Part shown: one piece after another, positions 1 through 8,746 of the stretch
How the letters are laid out: each line of letters starts with the position of its first letter
Position numbering within the stretch: position 1 is the stretch's first letter
Source: an uncultured Clostridia bacterium
GTDB lineage: Bacteria; Bacillota; Clostridia; Oscillospirales; Ruminococcaceae
Reading direction: 5' to 3'
DNA length: 64,000 bases
NCBI GenBank assembly: GCA_946498095.1
Contig: CAMMMX010000016.1
Span: 1 to 64,000, forward strand
Program-made: the position numbers and the translations under genes
The notes under the pieces: generated by a model
What the model was told of the DNA's origin: nothing
Seen by the model: the letters and a program-made list of their open reading frames with translations, nothing else
Databases searched by the model: none

Positions 1-27
1 GCGCGTGCAAGCAGCGTTGGACGCCCG

Positions 28-1080
28 CTACTCACCTGTACGCGAATTGCAGGCGGGCTCAGCCCGCTGTTCCTGATAGAACGCCTTGTAGTCGGCGAGG
101 TTCTCTTTGAGCAGCGACGGCGTGTCCAGCCCGTAGGGGCAGCGCGACTTGCAGCTGCCGCAGCCGATACAGTCCTCTATCCGCAGCATTGCATCGCGGG
201 AGGCGTCGGTCAGGAACTGCTGGTACGGTGCGCGGCGTAACAAAAGGTTCATCCGCGCGGCGGTAGGGATATCAATCTGCGCAGGGCACGGCAGGCAGTA
301 TCCGCAGCCGCGGCAAAAATCCCCCGCCAAAGACAGCCTGTCCTGCTGGATGCGTTCGCGCATCTCGTTGTCATAGGCGGGTGGATTCTCCTCCAAGGCG
401 AGAAACTGTACAAGCTCGCTTTCCCTCTGGATGCCCCAAATCGGTACGACGTAGGGATACTGCTTGATAAAGGAAAACGTCGTCTCAGCATCGCGGATCA
501 ACCCGCCTGCCAAGCCCTTCATAGCGATGAAACCGATATCGTTTTCGTAAGCCAGTCTCGCCAGCGCGACGTCCTTTTCATCAGACAGCGACGAGAAGGG
601 AAATTGCAACGTGTCGTATTTGCCGCTGCGCACAGCGGCGCGGGCGCGCTCATTGCTGTGCTGGGTGATGCCGATGAAACGGACCCAGCCGCGTTTTTGC
701 GCCTCGAGCAGCCCGGCGTAACTGCTATCCGGATCTTCGGGATCAGGCAGGACGGACGGGTTGTGCAGCTGAAGGATGTCGATGTAGTCCGTCTTCATCC
801 GTTTCAGCGACAGCTCGGCATGGGCAAGCACACCCTGTCTGTCGGTCGCGCCGCTTTTGGTCGAGATGACGATTTCATGCCGCACATCGGACAGCCCTAG
901 GCCAATTTTCTCCTCACTGTCGCTGTAGGCGTTAGCGGTGTCGAAGTAGTTGATGCCGCTGTCAAAGGCTTTGCGCAGCAGTCGGACGGCTTCCTCCCTG
1001 GTCAGGCGCTGGATCGGTAACGCACCGAACGACGAGGCACTGACCATGAGGTTGGTACGTCCCAGCCGGATTTGTTTCAT
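28..1080 (-). CDS. Aldo/keto reductase with C-terminal 2x[4Fe-4S] ferredoxin domain
   Basis: About 350 residues. The N-terminal two thirds is an aldo/keto reductase TIM barrel: the segment NYFDTANAYSDSEEKIG carries the expected Asp and Tyr, STKSGA the Lys and LQLHNP the His of the catalytic tetrad. The C-terminus has two cysteine clusters, CRGCGYCLPCP and CIGCGSCKSRCP, of the bacterial [4Fe-4S] ferredoxin type. This architecture is common in anaerobes and suggests a cytoplasmic carbonyl reductase that may take electrons from ferredoxin as well as NAD(P)H (inference). ATG 1080 is preferred over GTG 1086 because AAAGGAGG sits about 8 bases before it. Substrate unknown. It is transcribed alone, divergent from the small membrane protein. 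Confidence 0.88.
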   Translation of the reverse strand: MKQIRLGRTNLMVSASSFGALPIQRLTREEAVRLLRKAFDSGINYFDTANAYSDSEEKIGLGLSDVRHEIVISTKSGATDRQGVLAHAELSLKRMKTDYIDILQLHNPSVLPDPEDPDSSYAGLLEAQKRGWVRFIGITQHSNERARAAVRSGKYDTLQFPFSSLSDEKDVALARLAYENDIGFIAMKGLAGGLIRDAETTFSFIKQYPYVVPIWGIQRESELVQFLALEENPPAYDNEMRERIQQDRLSLAGDFCRGCGYCLPCPAQIDIPTAARMNLLLRRAPYQQFLTDASRDAMLRIEDCIGCGSCKSRCPYGLDTPSLLKENLADYKAFYQEQRAEPACNSRTGE

Positions 1081-1250
1081 TGTCACGTCCTCCTTTGACT
1101 CGCTGGAATCCCGGCGGGCGGGATAGTTATCCTTATTATACTGTATTTTTCACCCCTGTGCAATCCCTCTTGCCTTTTGCCACCCCAGCAATTATAATGG
1201 GAGACAACGGCAAAAAATTGCCGGCTGTGTGGCCGGAAGGAGGACTTTTT

Positions 1251-1574
1251 ATGTGTGTCATTTTGGTGATAGCGGTGCTGCTGCTTATTCTCAGCGTCTT
1301 TCTGCTGATGGGGAAAGGCTCCTTTCTCATTGCAGGCTACAACACCATGTCACAACGGGAGAAGGCACGTATTGACGAAAAACGCCTGTGCCGCTTGACG
1401 GGAGGATACATGCTCTTTCTCAGCGCACTGTCCTTTGGGTTATGCGCCGTTATGGCATGGTGGCCTCAATTAGAAGGCGTGGCGGCAGGTGTATACAGCC
1501 TACTCGTCCTTCTGTCGACAATCGGCCTGGTTGTTTATGCTAATGTCAGCCGTAAGATCAACCGCCGCCCCTAA
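1251..1574 (+). CDS. Small membrane protein, DUF3784-like
   Basis: 107 residues starting at ATG 1251 behind GGAAGGAGGAC. A first hydrophobic helix fills the N-terminus (VILVIAVLLLILSVFLLMG). A short segment, FLIAGYNTMSQREKARIDEKRL, resembles the conserved stretch of DUF3784 proteins, where a helix is followed by an AGYNT motif. Two further hydrophobic helices follow, giving a three-helix integral membrane protein with a short basic tail (SRKINRRP). No catalytic residues are apparent and the function of the family is unknown. The open frame reaches back to 1080, but the ribosome site and the hydrophobic start favour ATG 1251. Confidence 0.75.
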   Translation: MCVILVIAVLLLILSVFLLMGKGSFLIAGYNTMSQREKARIDEKRLCRLTGGYMLFLSALSFGLCAVMAWWPQLEGVAAGVYSLLVLLSTIGLVVYANVSRKINRRP

Positions 1575-1592
1575 TCCGCTCTGTAAAAAAGC

Positions 1593-1640
1593 AAGGTCCG
1601 CTGCAAACCGGTTCCTCCGGTTAAGCCAACGGGCCTTTTG
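1593..1640. terminator. Convergent-gene terminator candidate
   Basis: Outer arms AAGGTCCG (1593) and CGGGCCTT (1630) pair with one mismatch around an inner AACCGG/CCGGTT hairpin. It lies between two convergent genes, so it may serve both. The T-run is short (TTTTG), so confidence is moderate. Confidence 0.45.
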
Positions 1641-1660
1641 AGTATCCTTATAAACAGTCC

Positions 1661-2314
1661 TTACAGCACACAGTACTTGTCCATATACGCTTCCATCTTT
1701 CCCGCCAGAGACTTGTCCCTTACGGCAAGATAGTCATGGATGTCCTGTACCGTAACGAGAGCATGAACCTGGATGCCGTACTCCTCCTGCACTTCCATAA
1801 TAGCGGTCTTACCGGGAGTTTGCCCCACTTCGCAGCGGTTAACAGAGATAAACATGTCGTTTACTGTGACGTCCGCTGCCGCTTTCAGTACCGGCATCGT
1901 CTCCCGGACAGCCGTCCCTGCGGTGATCACGTCCTCAATGACGATAATACGGTCGCCGTCCTTTGGTTTGTAACCGACAAGGCTGCCGCCTTCGCCGTGA
2001 TCCTTAACCTCCTTACGGTTGAAAAAGTAGGGCTTGTCGATACCAAAGTCCCGCCACAGGGCAATGGACGCCGCTGAAGCCAATGGGATCCCTTTGTATG
2101 CGGGGCCAAACATAGCGTCAAAGTCTGCCCCGCAGGCATCGTGTACCATGGCGGCGTAAAAGCTGCCAAGACGGGAAAGCTGCGCGCCGGTCTTGTAGTT
2201 TCCGGTGTTGACAAAATAGGGAGTCTGGCGTCCGCTTTTGGTGGTAAAGTCACCAAAGCGCAGCACGTCGGCGCTGAGCATGAATTCAATAAAATCTCTT
2301 TTGGCGTCTGTCAT
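1661..2314 (-). CDS. pyrE: Orotate phosphoribosyltransferase
   Basis: 217 residues, normal length for the family. It transfers the phosphoribosyl group of PRPP to orotate to give OMP, the fifth step of de novo UMP synthesis. The PRPP-binding signature is IIVIEDVITAGTAVRE, with the two acidic residues followed by the TAGT loop. The N-terminal GDFTTKSGRQTPYFVNTG is the typical substrate-binding start, and KEVKDHGEGG matches the flexible catalytic loop with its conserved Lys and His. No other pyrimidine gene is adjacent. A short overlapping reading frame upstream (2286-2486) shows no family features and is not called. Confidence 0.95.
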   Translation of the reverse strand: MTDAKRDFIEFMLSADVLRFGDFTTKSGRQTPYFVNTGNYKTGAQLSRLGSFYAAMVHDACGADFDAMFGPAYKGIPLASAASIALWRDFGIDKPYFFNRKEVKDHGEGGSLVGYKPKDGDRIIVIEDVITAGTAVRETMPVLKAAADVTVNDMFISVNRCEVGQTPGKTAIMEVQEEYGIQVHALVTVQDIHDYLAVRDKSLAGKMEAYMDKYCVL

Positions 2315-2710
2315 AATCGTTCTCCTTTTCAGTCAGGATCAGGTGGGAAAGCTGTCCAAAAGCAAAGGGCACGGCCTCCGTGCACAGGATGGCCACCTTC
2401 CGCATGGAAAACATCTCCATATATCCTCTATCATAGCAGGATATGATATCCGCAAAATCCACAGGAACAGCTGTGCCACGAGACACAAATGGCTCTCCTC
2501 ATTGAACGTAACGAATTACTTTCAAGCGGGTCACGCCCCTTTATGAAACAATGACATGGTTACCAAGCAACCGGAGAAGCCACATTTCGATGGATAATCT
2601 TGCGGATCTTGTTTGTTCTTATTATACCATATCGTTTTACATTCTTGCAACGGCAAAACGCATCACAATCCCCTCCGTGTCATTGCTGGAGGGGATTGTA
2701 CCATATGGTG
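2315..2710. other. Intergenic region between pyrE and the sigma factor
   Basis: About 396 bases. No convincing gene was recognised; short open frames here have no family signature. The only clear structure is the hairpin at 2665-2699 next to the sigma-factor stop codon. The pyrE promoter presumably lies here but no good consensus was found. Confidence 0.5.
2665..2699 (-). terminator. Terminator hairpin after the sigma factor gene
   Basis: A perfect 12-bp stem, ACAATCCCCTCC paired with GGAGGGGATTGT around an 11-base loop, just downstream of the stop codon of the minus-strand sigma gene. The T-stretch on the minus strand is weak. Confidence 0.55.
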
Positions 2711-4321
2711 TTAATTCCAGATGTACAAGCAGGTACCCGCCGCCGACGCGTCGTAGTCGGCGGGAATAGCGAGTGTCTTGGAACCGTACATGGCGTCGTA
2801 CAGGATATAGCCAATCGGGAAGAAATTTCCTTCCATCACCCAGTTGACGTAATCCTCGAGCAGATCCTTGCGTACATGAGGCAACAGCATACGGTCGCTC
2901 AGTTCCCCTACTTTTTCAGCGTAGCGAACGGCTTCCCGGTGTAGCGCGTCGCCCAGAATCCGTTCCATTTCCGACTTTACTGTCTGCCCCATGACGGGCA
3001 TCGTCAGGAACAACCCGCCGTCGGTGCGCTGCAGGTATCCCTTTTGGATCAGAACCGCCGCCTGCTCCTCCTGCACCGGCGATAGTGCAAGCTGTGGATC
3101 CTCATACAGCCGCATAACCAGATCCATGTTGAAATCGCTGAAGATATGATCCCGGTTGGGGAAGGGCGGAGCCTGAAAAAGGTTGGCGTAGCAGATATGA
3201 CGGTAGCCGGAGGTCTGGTAGTGCATGTGCAGGTTGCTCCAGCCAACGCTTTGGCAGTCGCGGGCTTGGACGGTTTCGTCGGGAAAGGTCACGATGCCTG
3301 TCATGCGGTAGTCCTTACCGTTGCCGCCCGGTACCTTTCCTTCCCATTTTTTTCGGTAAAGTGTAAGCATGTCTCTACTCATCGCTGTGGCAGCGTAGAC
3401 ATAGAGCAACCACATGAGGTAATTGTAGTCGAAGCGGTTGCCGTAAAAATCAAGCGCGCGGATTTGATTTTCGCACGCCAAAATGGCGTCGGTAACCACT
3501 GCGCCGACATCCTGAAAAACGCGGGACTGCTCGTACCAGTAGTCGGCGTACAGCTGCGCAGGGAAGATGCAGAAATCGGCCAAATACCTACCGTTTGACG
3601 TCTCCTTGAGAAAACGGTTATCCAGCAGGTAGCGCAATTTGTCCTCGAAGTACACCGGGGCGACGCCGATCTCGTCGGCGATTTCGCGCACAGTTTTTGC
3701 GTCGCTGCGGCAGGCGACAAAAATCTGGTGAATCATGAGGTCCTCGAGATTGTTCCAGTAATTGGGTATCGCATATCCGCCCCAAATGGAAAGCTGTGCG
3801 GGCGCATAGGACATGGTTCCTGTGTTGTTCATTTGTTCCATCCCTCTCCGAATATCTTGTTTCGCGTCATGCAGACGGCGCTTCACCGTCCCTTCGGGGA
3901 CGTCGAGGCGACGGGCAATATCGGCGATTTTCTCGCCGCGTAGGTAGTGGGCGATGACCACCTCCCGGTGCAATTGGGACAGACGGGAGACGGCGTAGTT
4001 GAGGGAGGAGATTTCCTCCTGCGCTACCAGTGTGTCGCAAATATCGCCGCCGGGGGCCGGAAGAGACGCACCGCCGTCCTCTCCGAGACAAACCGCCCTG
4101 TTTTTTCGCATACGCAGGAACAGGTAGTAACGGTTTCGTGCGAGACCCCAGTACCAGGCGTGAAAATGGCTGATCTCATCGCCTTGTCGGAATCCGCGCA
4201 GCGCTTCGACGGCAATGTCCTGCGTCAGTTCCTGCGCGTCGTCCGTATTGCCCAAACGCTTACAGCAATAGAGAAAAGTCGCGTCGAGCAATTCTTTGGT
4301 AAACAGCTCATTTTCGGTCAT
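2711..4321 (-). CDS. ECF-type RNA polymerase sigma factor with ~370-residue C-terminal extension
   Basis: 536 residues, against about 160-200 for a minimal ECF sigma factor. Residues ~1-80 match region 2 (NTDDAQELTQDIAVEALRGF, then HFHAWYWGLARNRYYLFLR). Residues ~100-160 match region 4 (LSQLHREVVIAHYLRGEKIADIARRLDVPEGTVKRRL, a helix-turn-helix for the -35 element). From ~165 to the end there is an extension beginning with a winged-helix-like stretch (TVREIADEIGVAPVYFEDKLRYLLDNRFL), followed by a mixed domain of unknown role, probably the sensing part (inference). No anti-sigma gene is adjacent. A decayed paralogue of the extension is at 32772-33743. The target regulon is unknown. Confidence 0.85.
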   Translation of the reverse strand: MTENELFTKELLDATFLYCCKRLGNTDDAQELTQDIAVEALRGFRQGDEISHFHAWYWGLARNRYYLFLRMRKNRAVCLGEDGGASLPAPGGDICDTLVAQEEISSLNYAVSRLSQLHREVVIAHYLRGEKIADIARRLDVPEGTVKRRLHDAKQDIRRGMEQMNNTGTMSYAPAQLSIWGGYAIPNYWNNLEDLMIHQIFVACRSDAKTVREIADEIGVAPVYFEDKLRYLLDNRFLKETSNGRYLADFCIFPAQLYADYWYEQSRVFQDVGAVVTDAILACENQIRALDFYGNRFDYNYLMWLLYVYAATAMSRDMLTLYRKKWEGKVPGGNGKDYRMTGIVTFPDETVQARDCQSVGWSNLHMHYQTSGYRHICYANLFQAPPFPNRDHIFSDFNMDLVMRLYEDPQLALSPVQEEQAAVLIQKGYLQRTDGGLFLTMPVMGQTVKSEMERILGDALHREAVRYAEKVGELSDRMLLPHVRKDLLEDYVNWVMEGNFFPIGYILYDAMYGSKTLAIPADYDASAAGTCLYIWN

Positions 4322-4712
4322 GCCCTATCAACTCCATCTACTGAAAATCCAACCGATTGCACCCATATAGTAACGTGGCGACGCAAAAGGTTCGCTATAT
4401 AAGGGGCAATGGTCATCGTTAGGAATGTTTTATTTGCTGCTATTGTAACACGCTGTCACACTCCTGACAACGGAAGAAAGCAGCGATCTTTTTCCGCTCT
4501 CTGGAACCTCTCCGCTTTTGGACCGGACAATTCTTGTCACACCGCCTTGGAAACACGGGAGAAATAATTTATGCATAAAGAAAGTGGATTTTGGTGTTTT
4601 TTTTACCGCCAGACTGTGTTATAATGATAATGTTTCCCGCGCCTCCTTCACGGCTTTTGGATAAATCGCCAAAGGAGCGTGCGGCAGGAAGGAAACGGAA
4701 AGGGAAGTTTGC
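4322..4712. other. Divergent intergenic region, sigma factor / rRNA methyltransferase
   Basis: About 390 bases between divergent genes. It holds an extended -10 box at 4617-4625 oriented toward the methyltransferase. Nothing else coding was recognised. Confidence 0.45.
4617..4625 (+). promoter_or_regulatory. Extended -10 promoter (TGTTATAAT)
   Basis: TG-N-TATAAT at 4617-4625 with no good -35 at the normal distance, typical of an extended -10 promoter. It would start the transcript about 80 bases before the methyltransferase ATG. Confidence 0.5.
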
Positions 4713-5576
4713 ATGCAGCAGAAAAATGCACGCACAGAACACCGACGCACCTTCCGGGCGGATACCGTTCGGCAGGGACGGACGCACGGTGAATGGATAG
4801 ATCATAACAGACGAGACGAGGAATCCCTACAGGATAGGATTGCCGGGCGTAACGCTGTGGTGGAAACGATAAAAAGCGGGCGTGTTATCGACACGCTGTA
4901 CCTTAGCGGGGAGGATTCCCCGGCTCTGTCGCGTATCGCGGCGATGGCACGGGAAGCGAATCCCTCCGTTGTAGTGAAGAAAACCAATGATCAGAAGCTG
5001 TTGCAGCTGTCAGGCGTATCGAACCACCAGGGCGTCGTCGCCATCTGCGCCTGCGTACCTTATGCCCAGCTTGAGGACGTATTTGCTCGCGCACAGGACA
5101 AGGGCCACCCGCCGCTTTTGCTCATCGCCGACAGGTTGGAAGATCCGCACAACCTGGGTGCACTGATTCGTACAGCCGAGGCGGCCGGCGCGGACGGCGT
5201 GATCATCCCCAAACGGCGCAGCGCGTCACTGACGGCAATCGTGTACAAGACGTCGGCGGGGGCAGCCAGTCACATCCCGGTAGTGCGGGTGGCGAACCTC
5301 GCCAGTACCATTGACGAGCTGAAAGCACGCGGCGTCTGGGTTTACGCTGCAGATATGGACGGCGAAAGCCTGTATCGAACCCGATTTGATGGTCCCTGTG
5401 CGCTGGTGATCGGGGCGGAAGGCGGTGGGGTCGGCCGTCTGGTCAAGGAAAAATGCGACGGCGTAGTCTCCATACCGATGATGGGACAGATTAATTCGCT
5501 CAACGCATCGGTAGCAGGGGCCGTGGTGCTATACGAAGTTGTCCGTCAACGGCTTGCAAAACAGCTAAAACCGTAG
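4713..5576 (+). CDS. rlmB: TrmH/SpoU family rRNA 2'-O-ribose methyltransferase (RlmB-type)
   Basis: 287 residues. The enzyme would transfer a methyl group from S-adenosylmethionine to a ribose 2'-OH, in RlmB of a guanosine in 23S rRNA. A substrate-binding domain (GRNAVVETIKSGRVIDTLYL, residues ~45-65) precedes the SPOUT knot. The three SpoU motifs are present: DPHNLGALIRTAEAAGADGV, LVIGAEGGGVGRLVKEKCD and IPMMGQINSLNASVAGAVVLYE. ATG 4713 follows a purine-rich AAAGGGAAG and gives a charged ~40-residue leader, as in some Gram-positive RlmB proteins; a shorter start cannot be excluded. The exact target nucleotide is inferred from family only. Confidence 0.9.
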   Translation: MQQKNARTEHRRTFRADTVRQGRTHGEWIDHNRRDEESLQDRIAGRNAVVETIKSGRVIDTLYLSGEDSPALSRIAAMAREANPSVVVKKTNDQKLLQLSGVSNHQGVVAICACVPYAQLEDVFARAQDKGHPPLLLIADRLEDPHNLGALIRTAEAAGADGVIIPKRRSASLTAIVYKTSAGAASHIPVVRVANLASTIDELKARGVWVYAADMDGESLYRTRFDGPCALVIGAEGGGVGRLVKEKCDGVVSIPMMGQINSLNASVAGAVVLYEVVRQRLAKQLKP

Positions 5577-5645
5577 ACAGGCAAACAAGGCTAAATCGGC
5601 AGGGACAAATGTGCGGCAGCGCTGTCCCGTACCAACACGCGGAAG

Positions 5646-8627
5646 GTGAGGAATGTGAAAAAAGACAAAGATATGCCGCTCCCCGCGGCTGAGCAGCCAC
5701 AGACCGAAAAAACCTCCCTGAACAGGGAGTATGATATAGACGATATTCTGCTGGAAATTGATACCCGGAAAGCGCAGGAATCCGGTGGGACGGAGCCCCC
5801 CATGAGCATTAACCTAGACGAACTGCTCGCCGAGGTGGGGGCTTTGGGCAGAAGTGCTCATTCAGCTGGAAAAGCGGCGGATACCATCCCTCTGGAAACG
5901 CCCCTTGCCGCGCAGGAAAAAGAGGCGCCTGCACCTGATAAGAATGCCCCCACTATGGAATTTGAGCCACAGGAGAAACGGCGGCAGAAGAAGGGCAGCG
6001 GGATGGGGACAGATACATCTCAAGCGGAGTCTTCCCTCCCCGACTGCGGTGACGCTGTACGGAGTTCTGAGTCAGATACGCAGCAGGACGGCCAAGTGCC
6101 GTATATCCTGCGCAAGGCGGAACATCGAACGGAAGAAAATGTCCTTTCGGCATTGGAGTATCTCCGCCAGGTCTCTTTCGAGGATGATGGAAAATTTATT
6201 TCCCCAGAAACGATCGCACGCAAGCCTTTCTGGAAAAAAAACAAGAAAAAGGAAAAGCCTGAACCTGCGGCTTCGGATATGCCGAAACCTGCTGACGAGC
6301 CAACTATACCATCCCCACAGCCGTCTGAGCGAACAGGCAAAGATGCTCCAGTCCCGGACGAGTCGGACACCGCTTTACCCTTACAGAAGGCTGAGGAAGC
6401 GCAGCCCCCCCTACCGACAGATATAACGGAGCCTCCAACGCCCGTCCAGCAGCCACTTGATGAAGCGGATGCCATTGCCGACGAGATTTTACACTCGGCG
6501 AGCTTTGGGCGTCCACATGTCCCCCAAGGAGACTTCGAGTCACTGTTCGAGGCTGCTGCAGAAGAAGCAGAGTTGGAAGCCCCGCCGCCAAGGGCGCTGC
6601 CGCCTCTCCTGGTGGAGGATCGGTTTGGTGATACCGGCGCTCCTCCGTCCGAGGGGGACGGTGAACAAAAAAAATTCGAGCTGCATATCGATTATAGCAG
6701 TCTGGATGAGGAGCAGGTATTACCTGGGGGAGGCTCGGAAGAAGAGGAAAATGTGTCTCTTGAGAGCAGGCCGCAAAACCGTCGGAAAGAGCGGCGCATC
6801 GGCGGCTTTAAGCTGACCGGAGACGAATCCCCTCTCGACGGGCAGGAAGCACAGGAGGAAAATGAGCCGGAAGCAGTGCAGGAGGAAATCGACGACTACA
6901 ATGCGCCTGAGGACCGCGAATCGGTGCTGACCGACTTGAAGAGCCTGCGTTTTCAAATGAGTGTGCGGATGATCGTCGTATTTGCACTTCTGCTGCTCAG
7001 TGGGGGCTATATCCTTTTACAGGGGATAGGCGCATCGATGCCCGAAGTGCTGTCAAGAGTGGCGTCTCCTGCCACCTATATCGCCATTCATCTTGGAATT
7101 GGTTTGGCCTGTATGGGCGTGTGCTACACCGTTTTTCTCAACGGTTTTGGGAATCTATTGCGTCTTAAGGCGGACAGTGATTCCGCTTGCGCACTATGTA
7201 TGCTGGGCGCAGTCCTTCAGTGCGTAACCCTGCTGTTCGGGCCGGAGTATCTGGTATTGTCCAAGATTCCTCTGCTGATGCCTGCCGCCATCCTCTGTAT
7301 GCTGTTCAACACCATCGGCAAAATGCAGCTGGTACGACGTACCTATATGAATTTCAAACCGGTCTCCTCCCCCAAAAAGCAGGATAAATACGGTATGGTG
7401 CTCATCGAGGATCTGGAGCTCGCCAAAGATCTTACCCGCGGCGCGGTCGACGATATTCCCTTTACCGTTTGCAGCGCGAAAATCGGATTTATCAAAAACT
7501 TTATAAAGAATTCCTACAGTTATGATGATTCAGACAACTTGTGCCGGATTTCGGTACCGCTTTGTTTGGGGCTTGGTCTGCTGATTTCAGCCGGCACGCT
7601 GCTTACCGGTGGCAGCGCGTACAGTGCTATGACCTGCTTCGCTATCTTTATGGCGATGGCTGCACCACTTTCCCTGGTGACGAGCGTCAATGCGCCTCTG
7701 CTCTCCGCCGCGAGGCTGATGCTCAAACGGGGAGGCGCCATCCTAGGAGGGCGTGCCATCGAGCTTTTCGGGGACGCCAACAGCTTGGTTGTGGACGCAG
7801 CACAAATTTTCCCGCAGGAATCCATTGAACTGTCCGGGCTGAAGACCTATCACGGTGCCCGAATTGATGACGCCATTATCGACATCGCGTCGCTGGTCCG
7901 TCGGGCAGGCAGTGTGCTTTCGCCGGTCTTCATGAAGATACTTGGCGGTGATGAGGGGTACTTGCGGGAGATAACTTCCTTCCAGTACGAAGGTGGTAAA
8001 GGGATTGTGGCATGGAACGGCGGCACGCGGATGCTGCTGGGTAACCGTGAACTGATGGAAAGTTACGGCATCGATGTCCCCGACCGCCAGGCGGAAAGCC
8101 GTTATGAGAAAGAGAAGAAAATCATGCTCTACTTTGCGCGTCAAGGAGAGCTATGCGCCGCTTTTGTCATCGCCTTAAAGGAGCATGAGCCGGTGGGCGA
8201 CATGCTGGCTCTTTTGGAATCACGCCGGATCTGTACCGTGGTGCGCACAGTGGACTGTTTCGTCTCCATCAGCCGTATCTCGCGGGTGTACCAGATTGGC
8301 AGCGACTATTTGGAAATTGCTTCGCCCAAAGCCTCCCAGGAGCTGGAAAAATACGTATGCGACAAGGACGAGATGGACGCCTGCGTCATGCACAACGGGA
8401 CGCTGGATTCCTATGCCAGCGCGATCTGCTGTGTACGTGCGCTGCGCAAAATGTCCACCGCCGCACGTATTTTGCAAACGGCGTCCATTCTGCTTGGCTT
8501 TATCCTGGCGGCTGTGTTCAGCTTCCTGACCGGAGGGTTCCGGATTACGTTGGGATTCCTGATGCTTTACCAGCTTGGCACGGCGTTCGTCGTCTACTTC
8601 TTCCAGCGTTTCATCCGTATGGCGTAA
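5646..8627 (+). CDS. P-type ATPase-like membrane protein lacking the DKTGT motif (pseudoenzyme), with long acidic N-terminus
   Basis: Up to 993 residues. Residues 1-~430 are a low-complexity, acidic and proline-rich cytosolic region (repeated EEE, PPP, KKEKPEP runs). From ~437 several hydrophobic helices follow. The layout then copies a heavy-metal-type P-ATPase: TSVNAPLLSAARLMLKRGGAILGG aligns with the helix and linker before the phosphorylation loop, but where DKTGTLT is expected there is NSLVVDAAQIFP (Asp at residue ~717). GGKGIVAWNGGTRMLLGNREL matches the nucleotide-domain G-x-G and GN motifs. The hinge GDGxND is absent (IALKEHEPVGDMLALLES stands there) and no TGES actuator loop was found. 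A pair of C-terminal helices closes it. Active transport is therefore unlikely; a structural or regulatory role is inference. GTG 5646 or, better spaced from AAGGTGAGG, GTG 5655 starts it. Confidence 0.75.
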   Translation: MRNVKKDKDMPLPAAEQPQTEKTSLNREYDIDDILLEIDTRKAQESGGTEPPMSINLDELLAEVGALGRSAHSAGKAADTIPLETPLAAQEKEAPAPDKNAPTMEFEPQEKRRQKKGSGMGTDTSQAESSLPDCGDAVRSSESDTQQDGQVPYILRKAEHRTEENVLSALEYLRQVSFEDDGKFISPETIARKPFWKKNKKKEKPEPAASDMPKPADEPTIPSPQPSERTGKDAPVPDESDTALPLQKAEEAQPPLPTDITEPPTPVQQPLDEADAIADEILHSASFGRPHVPQGDFESLFEAAAEEAELEAPPPRALPPLLVEDRFGDTGAPPSEGDGEQKKFELHIDYSSLDEEQVLPGGGSEEEENVSLESRPQNRRKERRIGGFKLTGDESPLDGQEAQEENEPEAVQEEIDDYNAPEDRESVLTDLKSLRFQMSVRMIVVFALLLLSGGYILLQGIGASMPEVLSRVASPATYIAIHLGIGLACMGVCYTVFLNGFGNLLRLKADSDSACALCMLGAVLQCVTLLFGPEYLVLSKIPLLMPAAILCMLFNTIGKMQLVRRTYMNFKPVSSPKKQDKYGMVLIEDLELAKDLTRGAVDDIPFTVCSAKIGFIKNFIKNSYSYDDSDNLCRISVPLCLGLGLLISAGTLLTGGSAYSAMTCFAIFMAMAAPLSLVTSVNAPLLSAARLMLKRGGAILGGRAIELFGDANSLVVDAAQIFPQESIELSGLKTYHGARIDDAIIDIASLVRRAGSVLSPVFMKILGGDEGYLREITSFQYEGGKGIVAWNGGTRMLLGNRELMESYGIDVPDRQAESRYEKEKKIMLYFARQGELCAAFVIALKEHEPVGDMLALLESRRICTVVRTVDCFVSISRISRVYQIGSDYLEIASPKASQELEKYVCDKDEMDACVMHNGTLDSYASAICCVRALRKMSTAARILQTASILLGFILAAVFSFLTGGFRITLGFLMLYQLGTAFVVYFFQRFIRMA

Positions 8628-8746
8628 GCAAAGCTCAAAAAGTTTTTATATTTTGTGCCGGGCCGTTTTATCCCATACAAAACGCCGAGGCATATACCAA
8701 CACATCAAAGGAGGAAGCCCCCCACGATGGGGGAGCGACAATTGTT

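Noticed and set aside
2286-2486. 66-codon minus-strand frame overlapping the pyrE start
   Set aside because: No ribosome site, no family pattern and overlap with the conserved pyrE N-terminus.
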